DNA of 64,000 bases from Diatrype stigma (lineage: Eukaryota; Ascomycota; Sordariomycetes; Xylariales; Diatrypaceae): the NCBI GenBank assembly GCA_022225965.2, contig JAKJXP020000070.1, forward strand, positions 1 to 64,000, in the 5' to 3' direction. Position numbers and translations under genes: made by a program. Every line of letters begins with the position of its first letter. Position 1 is the first letter of the stretch. Positions 11,604 to 21,098 of the stretch are shown piece after piece. The notes beneath the pieces are model-generated. The model was not told where the DNA came from and ran no database searches. It saw only the letters and a list, made by a program, of their open reading frames with translations.

Positions 11604-11864
11604 TCAGCGAGCCAGTGACGAGTAGGGAGCCGCGCGCTGAGCCTGTATGAGTCTGTCCGCCACCCACATGCTGCGGAGGTTCTCGAGAGCGTTCATGCCG
11701 GCCGTCGCCAGCAGCTCGAGCGACTTGAGGTGCTTAGTCGTAAGGGGCTCGCAGAGGAAAGCGATGGGGGGTTTCAGCGCGAGGATTCGTCGCAAAGGGA
11801 ATCCGCTTTCGTTGGATGAGCATAATGTGGAAGCCGCCTCCCAAACTGCGAGTCCAAGGATATA
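11604..11864 (-). CDS. Possible terminal exon of an unrecognised gene, or a gene fragment
   Basis: From an acceptor (GTTAG at 11865-11869) an 86-codon frame runs to a TGA at 11604-11606. It encodes an amphipathic, protein-like tail including AVWEAASTL, ILALKPPIAFLCEPL and LELLATAGMNALENLRSM. The composition looks coding: low in stops, Leu/Ala-rich helices, third-position G/C. I could not find a matching upstream exon or start codon; upstream bases to about 12046 do not read like protein. It may be the 3' end of a decayed gene. I do not recognise the family. Confidence 0.3.
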   Translation of the reverse strand, partial: YILGLAVWEAASTLCSSNESGFPLRRILALKPPIAFLCEPLTTKHLKSLELLATAGMNALENLRSMWVADRLIQAQRAAPYSSLAR

Positions 11865-12178
11865 CTAACGACAGGCAAGCATGTCTTCAGTCTTGAACAA
11901 TGTCTTGATAGGCGGTTGCTACGACTTTTCAGACTGATAGTCACTGGACACAGATCAAAAGGGGGGTATGACTCTTTATTGCACCAAGTACACGGGAGGA
12001 CAGCGATATCCAAATCACACCAATTATAATACATACCAAATACCAATCATCCAACCAGACACAATGACTGACCAGCCCTTGAATTAGACCCAACCGTATC
12101 ATCAAGTGGCGCGGCATGGGAACAAGGTGAGGGCTCTGCGGAGTAGGTAGATTTGATGAAGAGGAGAAATCCAACCAT
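11865..12178. other. Spacer between two unrecognised minus-strand exons
   Basis: No supported coding exon. It would hold the missing upstream part of the 11604-11864 fragment if that is still a gene. Confidence 0.4.
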
Positions 12179-12695
12179 CTACAGATTCTTTAGTCCACCG
12201 GCAGTCCATTCGTGCCACGGATCGAAGCTCCCCCGTCTCGAGGGTGACGATCCGTAGTTATGGAGATACTTATCATCCCATCTTTTGACCTCTCCAACAT
12301 CCGTGTGGGGCCTAGGGCTGTAAGTCGTCAAACATGGTCAATGGGAACAGTGACTTATTACTGTTGGACAGCACAATTACGGACTCAATGGACACCTTGC
12401 GAATACAAAATTGCGGGATGCGCCACGTGAAGTTCGGTACGTGTTTAGAATCGGGAATGTATTCCCTCGAGACGAAGAGAATATCGCGTGTAAGTGACGT
12501 TAGTTGATCCGGGTGTAGATTATCCTCAAAGTGTGTTCCTGAGGTTAGTTTAAACCCACTTGTGGCTCCCAATAGACCGATTGACTGCGATAAAATATTG
12601 TTTAGATTGATAAGGCGGTGATGAGCCTCAATACCTGTCATGGGGTAATGCACCAAGGGGATGCAACTAGGGTTGATATGGGTCACGTCGATCAA
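12179..12695 (-). CDS. Unrecognised gene or gene fragment with a protein-like terminal exon
   Basis: The 3' end reads well: from about 12310 a frame encodes PRPHTDVGEVKRWDDKYL, then FDPWHEWTAGGLKNL and a TAG at 12179-12181. Upstream, 12312-12695 is an open frame including THFEDNLHPDQLTSLTRD and YIPDSKHVPNFTWRIPQF, also protein-like. Joining the two needs a phase-2 donor; the only one seen is a weak GTCCAA near 12363, spliced to TTACAG near 12315. A second possible intron with a good branch sequence lies at about 12570-12626. I found no convincing start codon (the long frame opens at TTG), so the model is incomplete. Function unknown. It could be a small intron-rich accessory gene or a decaying copy. 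Confidence 0.35.
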
Positions 12696-13116
12696 TCAGT
12701 GGGGGGGAGGAACCTACGGCTATATATATGAAGAGCGATTAGCCCCCGTCCCTGGTACTTTTTTAGGAAGTGGCTCAAACTCCATGACCCTCGTGACGAG
12801 GACAAGCGTGGAGTAATCTGGGGAAGTTCGGGGAAGTATGGGGGAAGAGCATGGGCAGGCCGTATAATGCTGCAAGCGCACGAAGTCTCTCATTGCTTCC
12901 GGGTTAGCTGTGAGCGCACATCATGATTCCTGGATTACTGGCGCATTCCCTCGTATAGTCTGACCTACTACCGTATGAGGGTGCATAACTAGAGGGTTAT
13001 CCCCATGCTACTAATACACAACTTGCCCCGATCCATTCCCAAGAACCTACCAGCGTCTTTTCGCAGACTGTAGTAGAAATATCCGTGGGACATCGCCCTA
13101 TACTGTTGACTTCATC
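12696..13116. other. Intergenic region upstream of the sugar transporter
   Basis: Likely promoter of the transporter, with a TATATATATG stretch at about 12721-12730 and a run of G near 12701-12707. No gene is seen. Confidence 0.5.
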
Positions 13117-15087
13117 ATGGCTACCGAGCACGCTGCGATATTTGGTGCTGCTGCTGCTGCGCGTGCGGCGGCCAGTGCCGAATCTAGTGGCTTGCGTCGC
13201 CTGTGGGCTGATATGCGAATTTTCTACATCGCCCTGTTTGCTTCCTTCGTAGGTATGCCCCATAGGATCAGATCAGCCGGCTTTCATGGAAGGAAACATG
13301 GTACTTGGGTATCAGAAAGTTGATGCTGACCCTTCCCGCTTTTGCCACGCAGGGCGGTCTTCTTTACGGTTACCAACAGGGAGTGCTAGGCCAGGCGCTC
13401 GTGATGAACTCCTTCGAGCGCTCGTTCCCAGGTATCGCAGCTGATCCTAGTGCCCAAGGCTGGTTGACTTCGATTCTCCAACTCGGGGGCTGGCTAGGAG
13501 CTATCACCTCCGGTATCTCCTGTGAAATATTTTCTCGGAAGCGGACGATCTTCTCGGGCGCAGTGTGGATTATCTTGGGCTCTTATTTGACCGCCGGCGC
13601 CAGGACTCCTAGCTACTTATATGCTGGACGGTTCTTTACTGGCATCGGCGTGGGTGGACTTTCTGCTACAGGGTATTATGCTGTCCTTCTACGCACTTGG
13701 TAGCTTTGATGCTAATTACTGGTTTGACCAGTCCACTTTACAATGCTGAACTGGCACCACCAGAAATCCGAGGTCTCTTGGTGTCGCTTCAGCAACTCGC
13801 CACCACCATCGGCATCATGAGCGCGTATTGGATTGCGTACGGCACTAACTATATCGGTGGTACTGGCGAAACCCAATCCGATTGGGCTTGGAGGCTGCCC
13901 CTTATCATCCAGGGTATCCCCGCCGTCGTTCTCGCCATTGGGGTATGGATGATGCCATATTCACCTCGGTGGTTGGTGAAGGATGGTCAAGAAGACTATG
14001 CCCTGCGTACACTTAGCCGGCTCCGTGGTCGTCCGTTTGACGATCCGTTGATCCAAGTCGAGTTCCTTGAAATCAAGTCCGAGTGCGAGTTCGAATTCCG
14101 GACGTTCGAGAAGAAGTTTCCTCATCTTACAGAAAGTTCCAAGCAAAACCCATGGATCCGAGAGCTCCTGCAGTATATCCCTATTTTCAAGGCTAGGGAC
14201 TCGTTCAAGCGTGTTGCCATTGCCAGTCTGGTCATGTTCTTCCAGCAATGGTCCGGCATCGACTCAAGTAAGGGGGGCCCCAGGAAGTAATAGTCGGCAG
14301 ACAACTAACAGGAAACAGTCATATACTACGCACCTATCATATTTAAATCGTTGGGGTTGACCAATAGCACGAGCTCTCTCCTCGCCACGGGGATTACCGG
14401 TATCCTCAATGTTCTCACTACGATCCCGGCCATCATGGTGATCGACAAGGCTGGCAGAAAGCCTCTTCTGCTTTTCGGTTCATTCGGCATGCTTTCCACC
14501 ATGGTTATCGTTGGCGTCCTCGCTTCCCAGTTCCAACAAGATTGGGCTTCGCACAGCGCCGCAGGGTGGGCTGCCGTTGCGATGATTTGGCTCTATATTG
14601 TCAACTTCGCCTATTCGTGGGGACCGGCATCGTGGACTCTCATCGCGGAGGTGTTCCCTCTGTCGCTTCGAGCTAAAGGCACGTCTATCGCTGCGTCGGC
14701 GAACTGGATGAACAACTTCATTATTGCACTGATTACGCCCACCATGTTGGCTAGTATTTCATGGGGTCTGTATATCTTCTTTGCTGGCTGGTTAAGCCTG
14801 GGGATCCTTTTTGTATGGTTTATGGTTCCGGAGACCAAGGGCAAAACTTTGGAGCAGATGGACCAAGTCTTTGGGTACGCCTTCCAAGTCAACTCTTTCG
14901 GGACTTTTACTAAACAACACACTTCAATAGATCGAAATCGAGCGAAGAAGATCTACAGGAACTTGGAAGAGTTCAGGAAGAGTTGGGCTTGTTCCGTGCT
15001 CTCGCTGACATTGGCGTGGAAATCGGAAGTTTAAATGGCGTAGTGGAGAAGAAACTGTCTGTAGATCACATTGAGGTATCAGGATAA
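13117..15087 (+). CDS. MFS sugar transporter (fungal hexose transporter type)
   Basis: A plasma-membrane proton/sugar symporter or facilitator of the sugar porter family. Five exons: 13117-13248, 13353-13672, 13732-14267, 14319-14874 and 14931-15087 (566 aa). Family marks in order: GGLLYGYQQGVLG in helix 1, RFFTGIGVGGLS, PLYNAELAPPEIRG, the YSPRWL box (consensus PESPRWL) in the central loop, QQWSGIDSIIYYAP in helix 7, DKAGRKPLLL, and the closing PETKGKTLEQMDQVFG. About twelve hydrophobic segments are present. The last exon follows a donor inside the VFG codon; it replaces a read-through tail with SKSSEEDLQELGRVQEELG and ends at TAA 15085-15087. The first intron was placed at GTAGGT to give the usual ASFGGLLYGY junction. 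Substrate not determinable. Confidence 0.93.
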
Positions 15088-16505
15088 GCTTTACCTGAAT
15101 CTTTCGAGTGGTCAGGCATTCACTACTCGCATGTAACCACATACTATGTAGACGAAGGAAGAGGACATCTGAATAGAACTTCTCAGACACAATTTCCGCA
15201 ACCTGACTCATTCTCAAGCATTTTACTTATTGTACCAGCCGTAGGCTGTAAACATGCTTGATTACGATGAACAAAACAAATTAACATCAAATTACGGTAT
15301 TTAATACGGTCTCATTGTGAGAGCATGAATCTTCAGATAAGTATTTCCTTGATATCAAGTAGAACGCCTGTCCTGTCATTTGTCTCGCGCAAAATAGGAG
15401 AGTGTGGATTACCTAATACAACGAACCCCTATTGCTAGTGGCTTGGCACATCAACGACCAATGGACGCGCATCATCGTATGATCGTACTGTTCATGCAGG
15501 CTTGAGAACAGGCCAGGAGGCTATCTGACACAGGAATTGCGTATAAGTCAATTATGCCATCGTCGTTATCTAGAACAGAAATATTTGTCTGCCCGTCACT
15601 GGCAGCGTTTGCATATTCCAGCCCACATCCGAAGCCGAAGTCAAGAAACACCTTAGCAGTATGCACGCTAGCCGCGCTCGTGCTGCCAACAAAAAGGAGA
15701 AGTGGGAGTATCCTTGGCTTTTGTACGACAAGGTCTTCTCGAAGCGTTAGAGTGTCACTGGATGGGTTTGCAGCCGCCGGTTGAAGGTGGAGAGGAGAAG
15801 GACCTTGAGATCCATTGGGCAATGAAGTGTAATGACTTGGCAACCATAAAGCTTCTTAAATTTGGTGTCTTCGTTGCTTGTACAGTATGAATAAAGTTTC
15901 GTTCGAGAAAGGTTACATCAAGCGAGTTGCAACGAGTTGTTGGGATGGCTTCTCCTGACAATCTTGTTATTTGGAACCCTGACCCATACACCACTGAGAC
16001 TATTATCACCCTTCCTCCAGGAGTTCCAGAGACCAGGGGAGTGTTCCATGCCCAGTCCCTACCTGTACCACGTCGAGCGTTGTCACAACAAACAATAGCA
16101 AGGAATATGGTGGTTGTTACTCGTTTGTGCGATGTCAATCTCAGTCATCAAGGTACTCTAGCTGCTATTATGGGATAAGGGCCAGGATCATGAATACAGT
16201 ATACGAAGTGATCAAGTTCCATCCCGAAGTGATCAAGTTCCATCCTAAACTCATGGCACCAACCAATTGGATTCTCGAGGTATGGTCGGAGAGGGACACT
16301 GAAGGAGGATGTTGATATTTCAGATGAGAAAAAGGTGAGAACCGGGATAGTACTTCAGGTATATATAGAAGTGGGCAGCCATCTATTCCAGCTATGTCAA
16401 CTTCATAAACTACAATCTTTATTCCACCACATCTCTCAAACGTACAAGATCACCACCCAGCCTCTCCTTAAAGGATAATTGGTAATATACCCGTCTCCTA
16501 CCAAC
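15088..16505. other. Intergenic region with no firm gene
   Basis: Two overlapping minus-strand frames (15472-15843 and 15755-16138) and a plus-strand frame (15927-16178) lie here. They lack a convincing structure or family match. A 20-bp stretch containing GAAGTGATCAAGTTCCATC is duplicated in tandem at about 16206-16247. The right end is the promoter of the small secreted protein. Confidence 0.4.
16360..16368 (+). promoter_or_regulatory. Probable TATA box of the small secreted protein gene
   Basis: TATATATAG lies about 140 bp upstream of the ATG at 16506 and is followed by a C/T-rich leader. Position and sequence suit a fungal TATA element; this is inference. Confidence 0.45.
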
Positions 16506-16772
16506 ATGCCTGGATCACTTCTGCACTGCCTGGCGTTAGCCTTAGCTGCCGCTTCAGTTGCGCACGCGCAACTTGACACAGCACGGAAGGTGTGCGGCAA
16601 CTACTACTGTTTCAATCGCGAGGGGCCCAAATCATCCGTCATGCAATACATCTGCTACCCGGATGGTAGTGACACTTTCAAATTAATCGCTGATTGTAAC
16701 GGCGAGACCGAGAAATGCGTTGAATCGAGAGATGGCGCAGCTTTTTGCGTTCTTCGGCCGACCGAAGACTAG
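16506..16772 (+). CDS. Small secreted cysteine-rich protein
   Basis: A single-exon 88-aa protein. The ATG at 16506 is the first in the frame; the frame is open upstream but only from a TTG. Residues 1-21 are a textbook signal peptide (MPGSLLHCLALALAAASVAHA) with an AHA cleavage site. The 67-residue mature part has six cysteines (VC, YYC, ICYP, DCN, EKC, FC), enough for three disulfide bonds. There is no recognised domain, transmembrane segment or GPI signal. Such proteins are typical of fungal secreted effectors, antimicrobial peptides or surface proteins; which of these applies is unknown. It stands alone with TATA-driven promoter features and long flanking intergenic DNA. Confidence 0.7.
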   Translation: MPGSLLHCLALALAAASVAHAQLDTARKVCGNYYCFNREGPKSSVMQYICYPDGSDTFKLIADCNGETEKCVESRDGAAFCVLRPTED

Positions 16773-17465
16773 AAGCGACAATCAGAGAGGGAGCTGGTAT
16801 GTGCATGATACTCACATTAGGAAACGTTGCTGGGGTGTGAGAGTGATGCTGACTTATTGGTAGTCTATCGCTACTTGTCGACTAGGCGCATCCTTCACAG
16901 TCCCGTATAACAACACGCCTGTCTGGTTGAGGGGATAGAGAATGGGGCTTGCAGGTTGTATGGAGGAACATCTCGATGTTTACTTGCTATTGTAGTGATC
17001 ATTCAGTGGTTCACAACCCTGTGAACATGTGGTGGAGGAGTGGTGGAGGATGAATATGTCTGAGGATTTTCTCTTGTCGTGTAGTCTACCTACGGCTATA
17101 GCATCTCAAATATAGATAGTTTCCCAGTCACCACAGTATTGGTTTTCTACCTGCTGCATTGACAATCCATTAAAGCTCCATTATCAGGGTACGAAAAGGC
17201 GCAAGCTCGAAGTATGTCTCGATATATTCAGGGGCTAGCTAACCATGAGGGGCCCATTAATCGAACATGATGAAGTAGGTCTGTGGATGGATATATGGCT
17301 ATTTCGAAGCCGTATGATTAGTACACACAATTTGCCATTGCACTTGCACATTTTTGGCTTATCCATTGATGGGCAACACATCGGGTAGGTACCAAGCTTA
17401 TATTTGGTTCCTATGTATTTCTATCAGAGACCGTCATAGATGTCAAGCTCGCAAAATATCGTGGG
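16773..17465. other. Intergenic region
   Basis: No gene seen. It contains the 3' flanks of the secreted protein gene and of the DUF3176 gene. Confidence 0.5.
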
Positions 17466-19807
17466 TCACGACCTCAGCACACCTCCACTCCCATCGGACT
17501 CATCCAGCTGCACCTTGACGCCCTTCGCCTGCCTTCTCTTCTCATCCAAACTACTGTTGCTACCACTACCATCACCACCATCACCACCACCACGAAACCG
17601 GGCCCTAGTATCCTCGTCAAGGCCGTGGAAGAGCATGGCCAGCGCGCTGCCCTTCCAGAGCTCCCCGGTGCCGGCGCGGGCGGCGCGGCGCGCGGCGAGC
17701 GCGAGGAACACGGCGGCGGCGGTGACGACGACGAGCGGCAGGACGGCGAAGCCCCATCGCACGTGGACGTAGGACTCCTGGGCGAGGGCGCGGCCGGGGA
17801 CGGGCACGGCGGCCAGGCCGCGGAACGCGACCGTCATGGACGTCGCGACGTCGGCCATAAGCATGTCGAGCCCGCGCGCGTACTCGTAGTAGTTCCAGTA
17901 GAAGGCGGTCACGACGTCCGAGTCGAAGAAGGTCTCGCCGCTCGAGATGCCCACCGTCAGGTTGACCACCACCGTGCTGTCCGTCACGGTGCGGTTGAAG
18001 CTCGTCGCCGACCGCACCGCCGACCCGTTGGCGAACAGCGTCGAGAACCAGCCCCGCACGCTGAGCATCGCCTCGATGCCCATGACGTACGGCGCCGCTG
18101 TCGTCGCGTTGTCGTCCGCGGAGCTCCCGGTGAAGTAGACGCCGTTGTCCTTCTCGGTGTCGCGGATGTCGACGACGGTGTCGTTCCACACGGACCGCGT
18201 GACGTTCTCGCGCAGCACGCCGTTCTCCACGCGCGTCTCGAGGGTCTGCAGGCAGGCGGACAGCAGGCACTCGCGCGCCCAGGGCCGCGTCTCCCCCGGC
18301 CGGCCGTCCTGCGCCTCCGTGCCCATGAACACCAGCTTCAGGATCCGGGCGTGCGGCGCGTCGCCCCGCGCCGACGGGATGAAGGACGTCATGCTGAACA
18401 CGTCCAGGCCGCTGGCGAGCCTGGCGCCGCCCGGCACCTGCCACCCGCAGCCGTCGCCATCGCCATCGCTGCCCCCGGTGGCGTCGGCGTCGGACGCGCC
18501 GCAGTACTGCGTGATGTAGCTGGTCAGGCTGTGGCACTCGTGGCAGACGCCGAGCGTCTCGTACGGGTCCCACGTGCAGTTGCCGCTCTGGCACTCGAAA
18601 GCGAGTGCGGCGCCGGGCCGGCCATTCTCCGCGAAGAGGCCGTTGTACACGGCCGACTTCAGGGGTAGTATCGGGACGAATCCAGCTTAAGCGATGAAAT
18701 GATTAGCATTCTTCGCTGTCATGAACCCACCCAAGATAATAGCTACCCGTAACTTACTCGAGGATGTGTTTCCCGGAAGGGCACCCGTATAGTTCAGCGC
18801 CCGGCTCACGCTTGCCCCCTCCGTACTTTCCACGGTTCTGGCTTGATATGTCACGATTTGCTGTGCAAATGGGCCCAGGGCGAGAGCCACAATGGCTATG
18901 ACTGCGCCGAATGACCCGAGAAAGCTAGAGAAGGAGGAAGATGACTAGTTAGTAGTCAACCTTGGACTGCTGGTAGGCATATTGATTGTACTTACCCTCC
19001 TCTAGCCGAAGCTAGGAGTCGAATGGCGCCCCAAGTCCCACGGCTCGCTTCGTCAAAAACCTCCATATCTGTCAGGGGCGCTCGGGATTCTTTGAACCGG
19101 ATCCACTTCAGCTGACTGAGCCCGTTGCCTAGGGAGATGCTCATCGTCGCCGTCGTGACTGTGGCTAACAATGCGATGAGGGCGTTGAGGGTAATGTAGT
19201 ACGGCCATTCCGGCAGGGCCTGACCGTTGAAGCGGGCCAATACGCCCATTATGGAGCTCACTGCCCCTAAAGCGATAATGATAGTCACTATCTCCCAGGT
19301 CCACGAACCTCCTGCGGTCTTAGGGGAGGAAATTTTCTTCTTCCATTTCTCCTTCAGGGGGGACATGGCCGAGACCATCGGCGGGCCGCCACCGTCCCCG
19401 GGCCCGGCCAGCTTATCTGTCGAAATGGTGCTGCCGCTCCATCCGCGCTGGTGGGAAGGGGCGAAATGCGAACCATCGGGATAGGCCCAGTATGGATCTA
19501 GTGCCTGGAGATCGACGTCGGCGAATGGCTTCTGGCCGCCAGGCGTCTGACCGCCAAGCGTGGGCAAGAACTGTGTTTCAGGAGAAACCACAGGGTGCTC
19601 CGGCTGTTCCCATGAGATATGCTCCTCGGGCTGGTAGTTAGACGAGGTCGGTTGGTTCTCTGGAACTTGGCTATGAACAGGAGTATAAGCCATTGTTAAT
19701 TCATTCAACACCATATGAGTTATGCAGGTGACAGGGAAAGGGGCGGCGTAGCTTGCAACGGTGTTCCATGTAGGCAATGGAACCGCATGGGTGGCTGCGT
19801 CTGCCAT
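17466..19807 (-). CDS. DUF3176-family multi-pass membrane protein
   Basis: Three exons on the minus strand, 19807-18996, 18924-18758 and 18685-17466 (732 aa). The introns have clear branch points (ACTAAC, GCTAATC). A polar N-terminus of about 165 residues precedes the DUF3176 core: SWTWEIVTIIIALGAVSSIM (membrane helix), a second helix around residues 204-226, the conserved QLKWIRFKESRAPLTDMEVFD and RGTWGAIRLL, then a third helix after the first splice (FLGSFGAVIAIVALALGPFA). Exon 3 begins PLKSAVYNGLF, continues with a Cys-rich, N-glycosylatable domain (GNCTWDPYETLGVCHECHSL) and ends with a C-terminal helix near residues 634-656. This architecture is characteristic of the filamentous-fungal family, whose function is not established. 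Exon 3 is strongly G+C-rich, so long antisense frames appear over it. Confidence 0.9.
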
Positions 19808-21098
19808 ATATACACATGATATCCCAGCCTACATAATGGCGTTTGTATCATGTAAGGCTTGTGCGACTATTGAAGTCTCAAGTCAATAATAACCTAGTTA
19901 TGGTATGCCAAATATGGCCCCCAAGCTAATGGGATGGGCCGATGACATGCAGCATAATCAACCCTTGTGAGCCATGGTTATCGAAGCAGGCTCTACACGC
20001 AGCCTGGTGGCTTCCGCGGAAGATAGCAGAGAAAAGGGCTGATCGCAGCTGCAAGCACTTTGCGATAATGCATGTTGGTGCTTCTGCAGCTTCTGACCAA
20101 CACGAACGGCATTTTGAATCAATCGAAGGCGTTCGGAGGGTCGCAGTTCAGCATGCCAAGCTCGGCTTTCTGGCCCGTCTAGAACATGTTCCCCAATAAA
20201 CCGGTTGTAGGGTCGCAGTTCGACATAGTTGCATGGTGAACCTATAGCTTCGGCTAATCAGCCGAATATAAAGAGTCAATTGGATGTGCTGTAAGCCGCA
20301 GTTGGAGTAACTGTCGGTCGAGCCGGTGTCAAAAGTCTTTGGTCAGGCTGGGGTGACAGCACTCGGTCCCAAACATTTCAGGGCAGCTCTACCAGATCAT
20401 TACAGTTGTGACTTATACGATAACTAGATCAGACTTGAGGTTTAGCAGAAACTCATGATCGAATTTTCCGGTGCTGAATGCATTCACCCGCCCAGTCACG
20501 TAGATCGTCCTCGATTGAGTTTAGTCATGACGGGTGCCTTAAGCAGTTGGTCGTAGAGGGTGGTATCATTCGGAGCTGCGTCGATTTCCAGATAAGCCCA
20601 ATGTCTACTATATAGGACCGGGAGCTAAATATAGACCAATATATCCGGGAGTATCGCAGCCATGGGGTGGTTGAAAGGTGAGCTTGATACTATACTGATA
20701 TTTGAGGGGTTTTTCAGAAAAGAGGCGTCGACATCAAGTAGCCAAGACAAATGACGACAGGAGTAAGCTGCAGCAATGTTTATGTCCTAGTGGTGTCTAA
20801 TTATAAACATTGGAAAGTTTGCCACTGCTGAAATAGCTTTTGGAATAAAGCTGATACTCGTATCTCAACGCCGGAAAGGGTATCACCAGTCGCAATGCGA
20901 AGTGGTCGGCGGTGGAATCTACAACGTGTGCCGTCCCACCATGGTATATATAGCTATTTTTGATCGCTATAGAATCGACATCCAGGGTATTGATATCTTC
21001 AAATCAAAATGCTACCCCTATCCAAGCCAGTCACCGAACTCCTGGAGAATGCTGTTTTCGAGCATATAAATCGCTATCATCAATAATGCACTGTTAGA
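19808..21098. other. Intergenic region
   Basis: No supported gene. The frame at 19942-20199 has no motif. The stretch includes the DUF3176 promoter and the 3' flank of the IQ-motif gene. Confidence 0.5.

Noticed and set aside
11647..11868. Plus-strand 73-codon frame
   Set aside because: The antisense reading (11604-11864) is more protein-like, with an acceptor site and natural helix pattern.
7278..15087. Secondary-metabolite cluster formed by the monooxygenase and the transporter
   Set aside because: No polyketide synthase, NRPS, terpene cyclase or cluster regulator is present, and the transporter is of sugar type.
15472..16178. Overlapping frames on both strands, one 123 and one 127 codons
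   Set aside because: The 123-codon frame opens at TTG, and no splice model, motif or consistent signal peptide supports a gene.
17617..18668. Long plus-strand (347 codons) and alternative minus-strand (325 codons) frames
   Set aside because: They are shadows of G+C-rich DUF3176 exon 3, are Arg/Gly/Ala-rich, and lack any family signature or sensible start.
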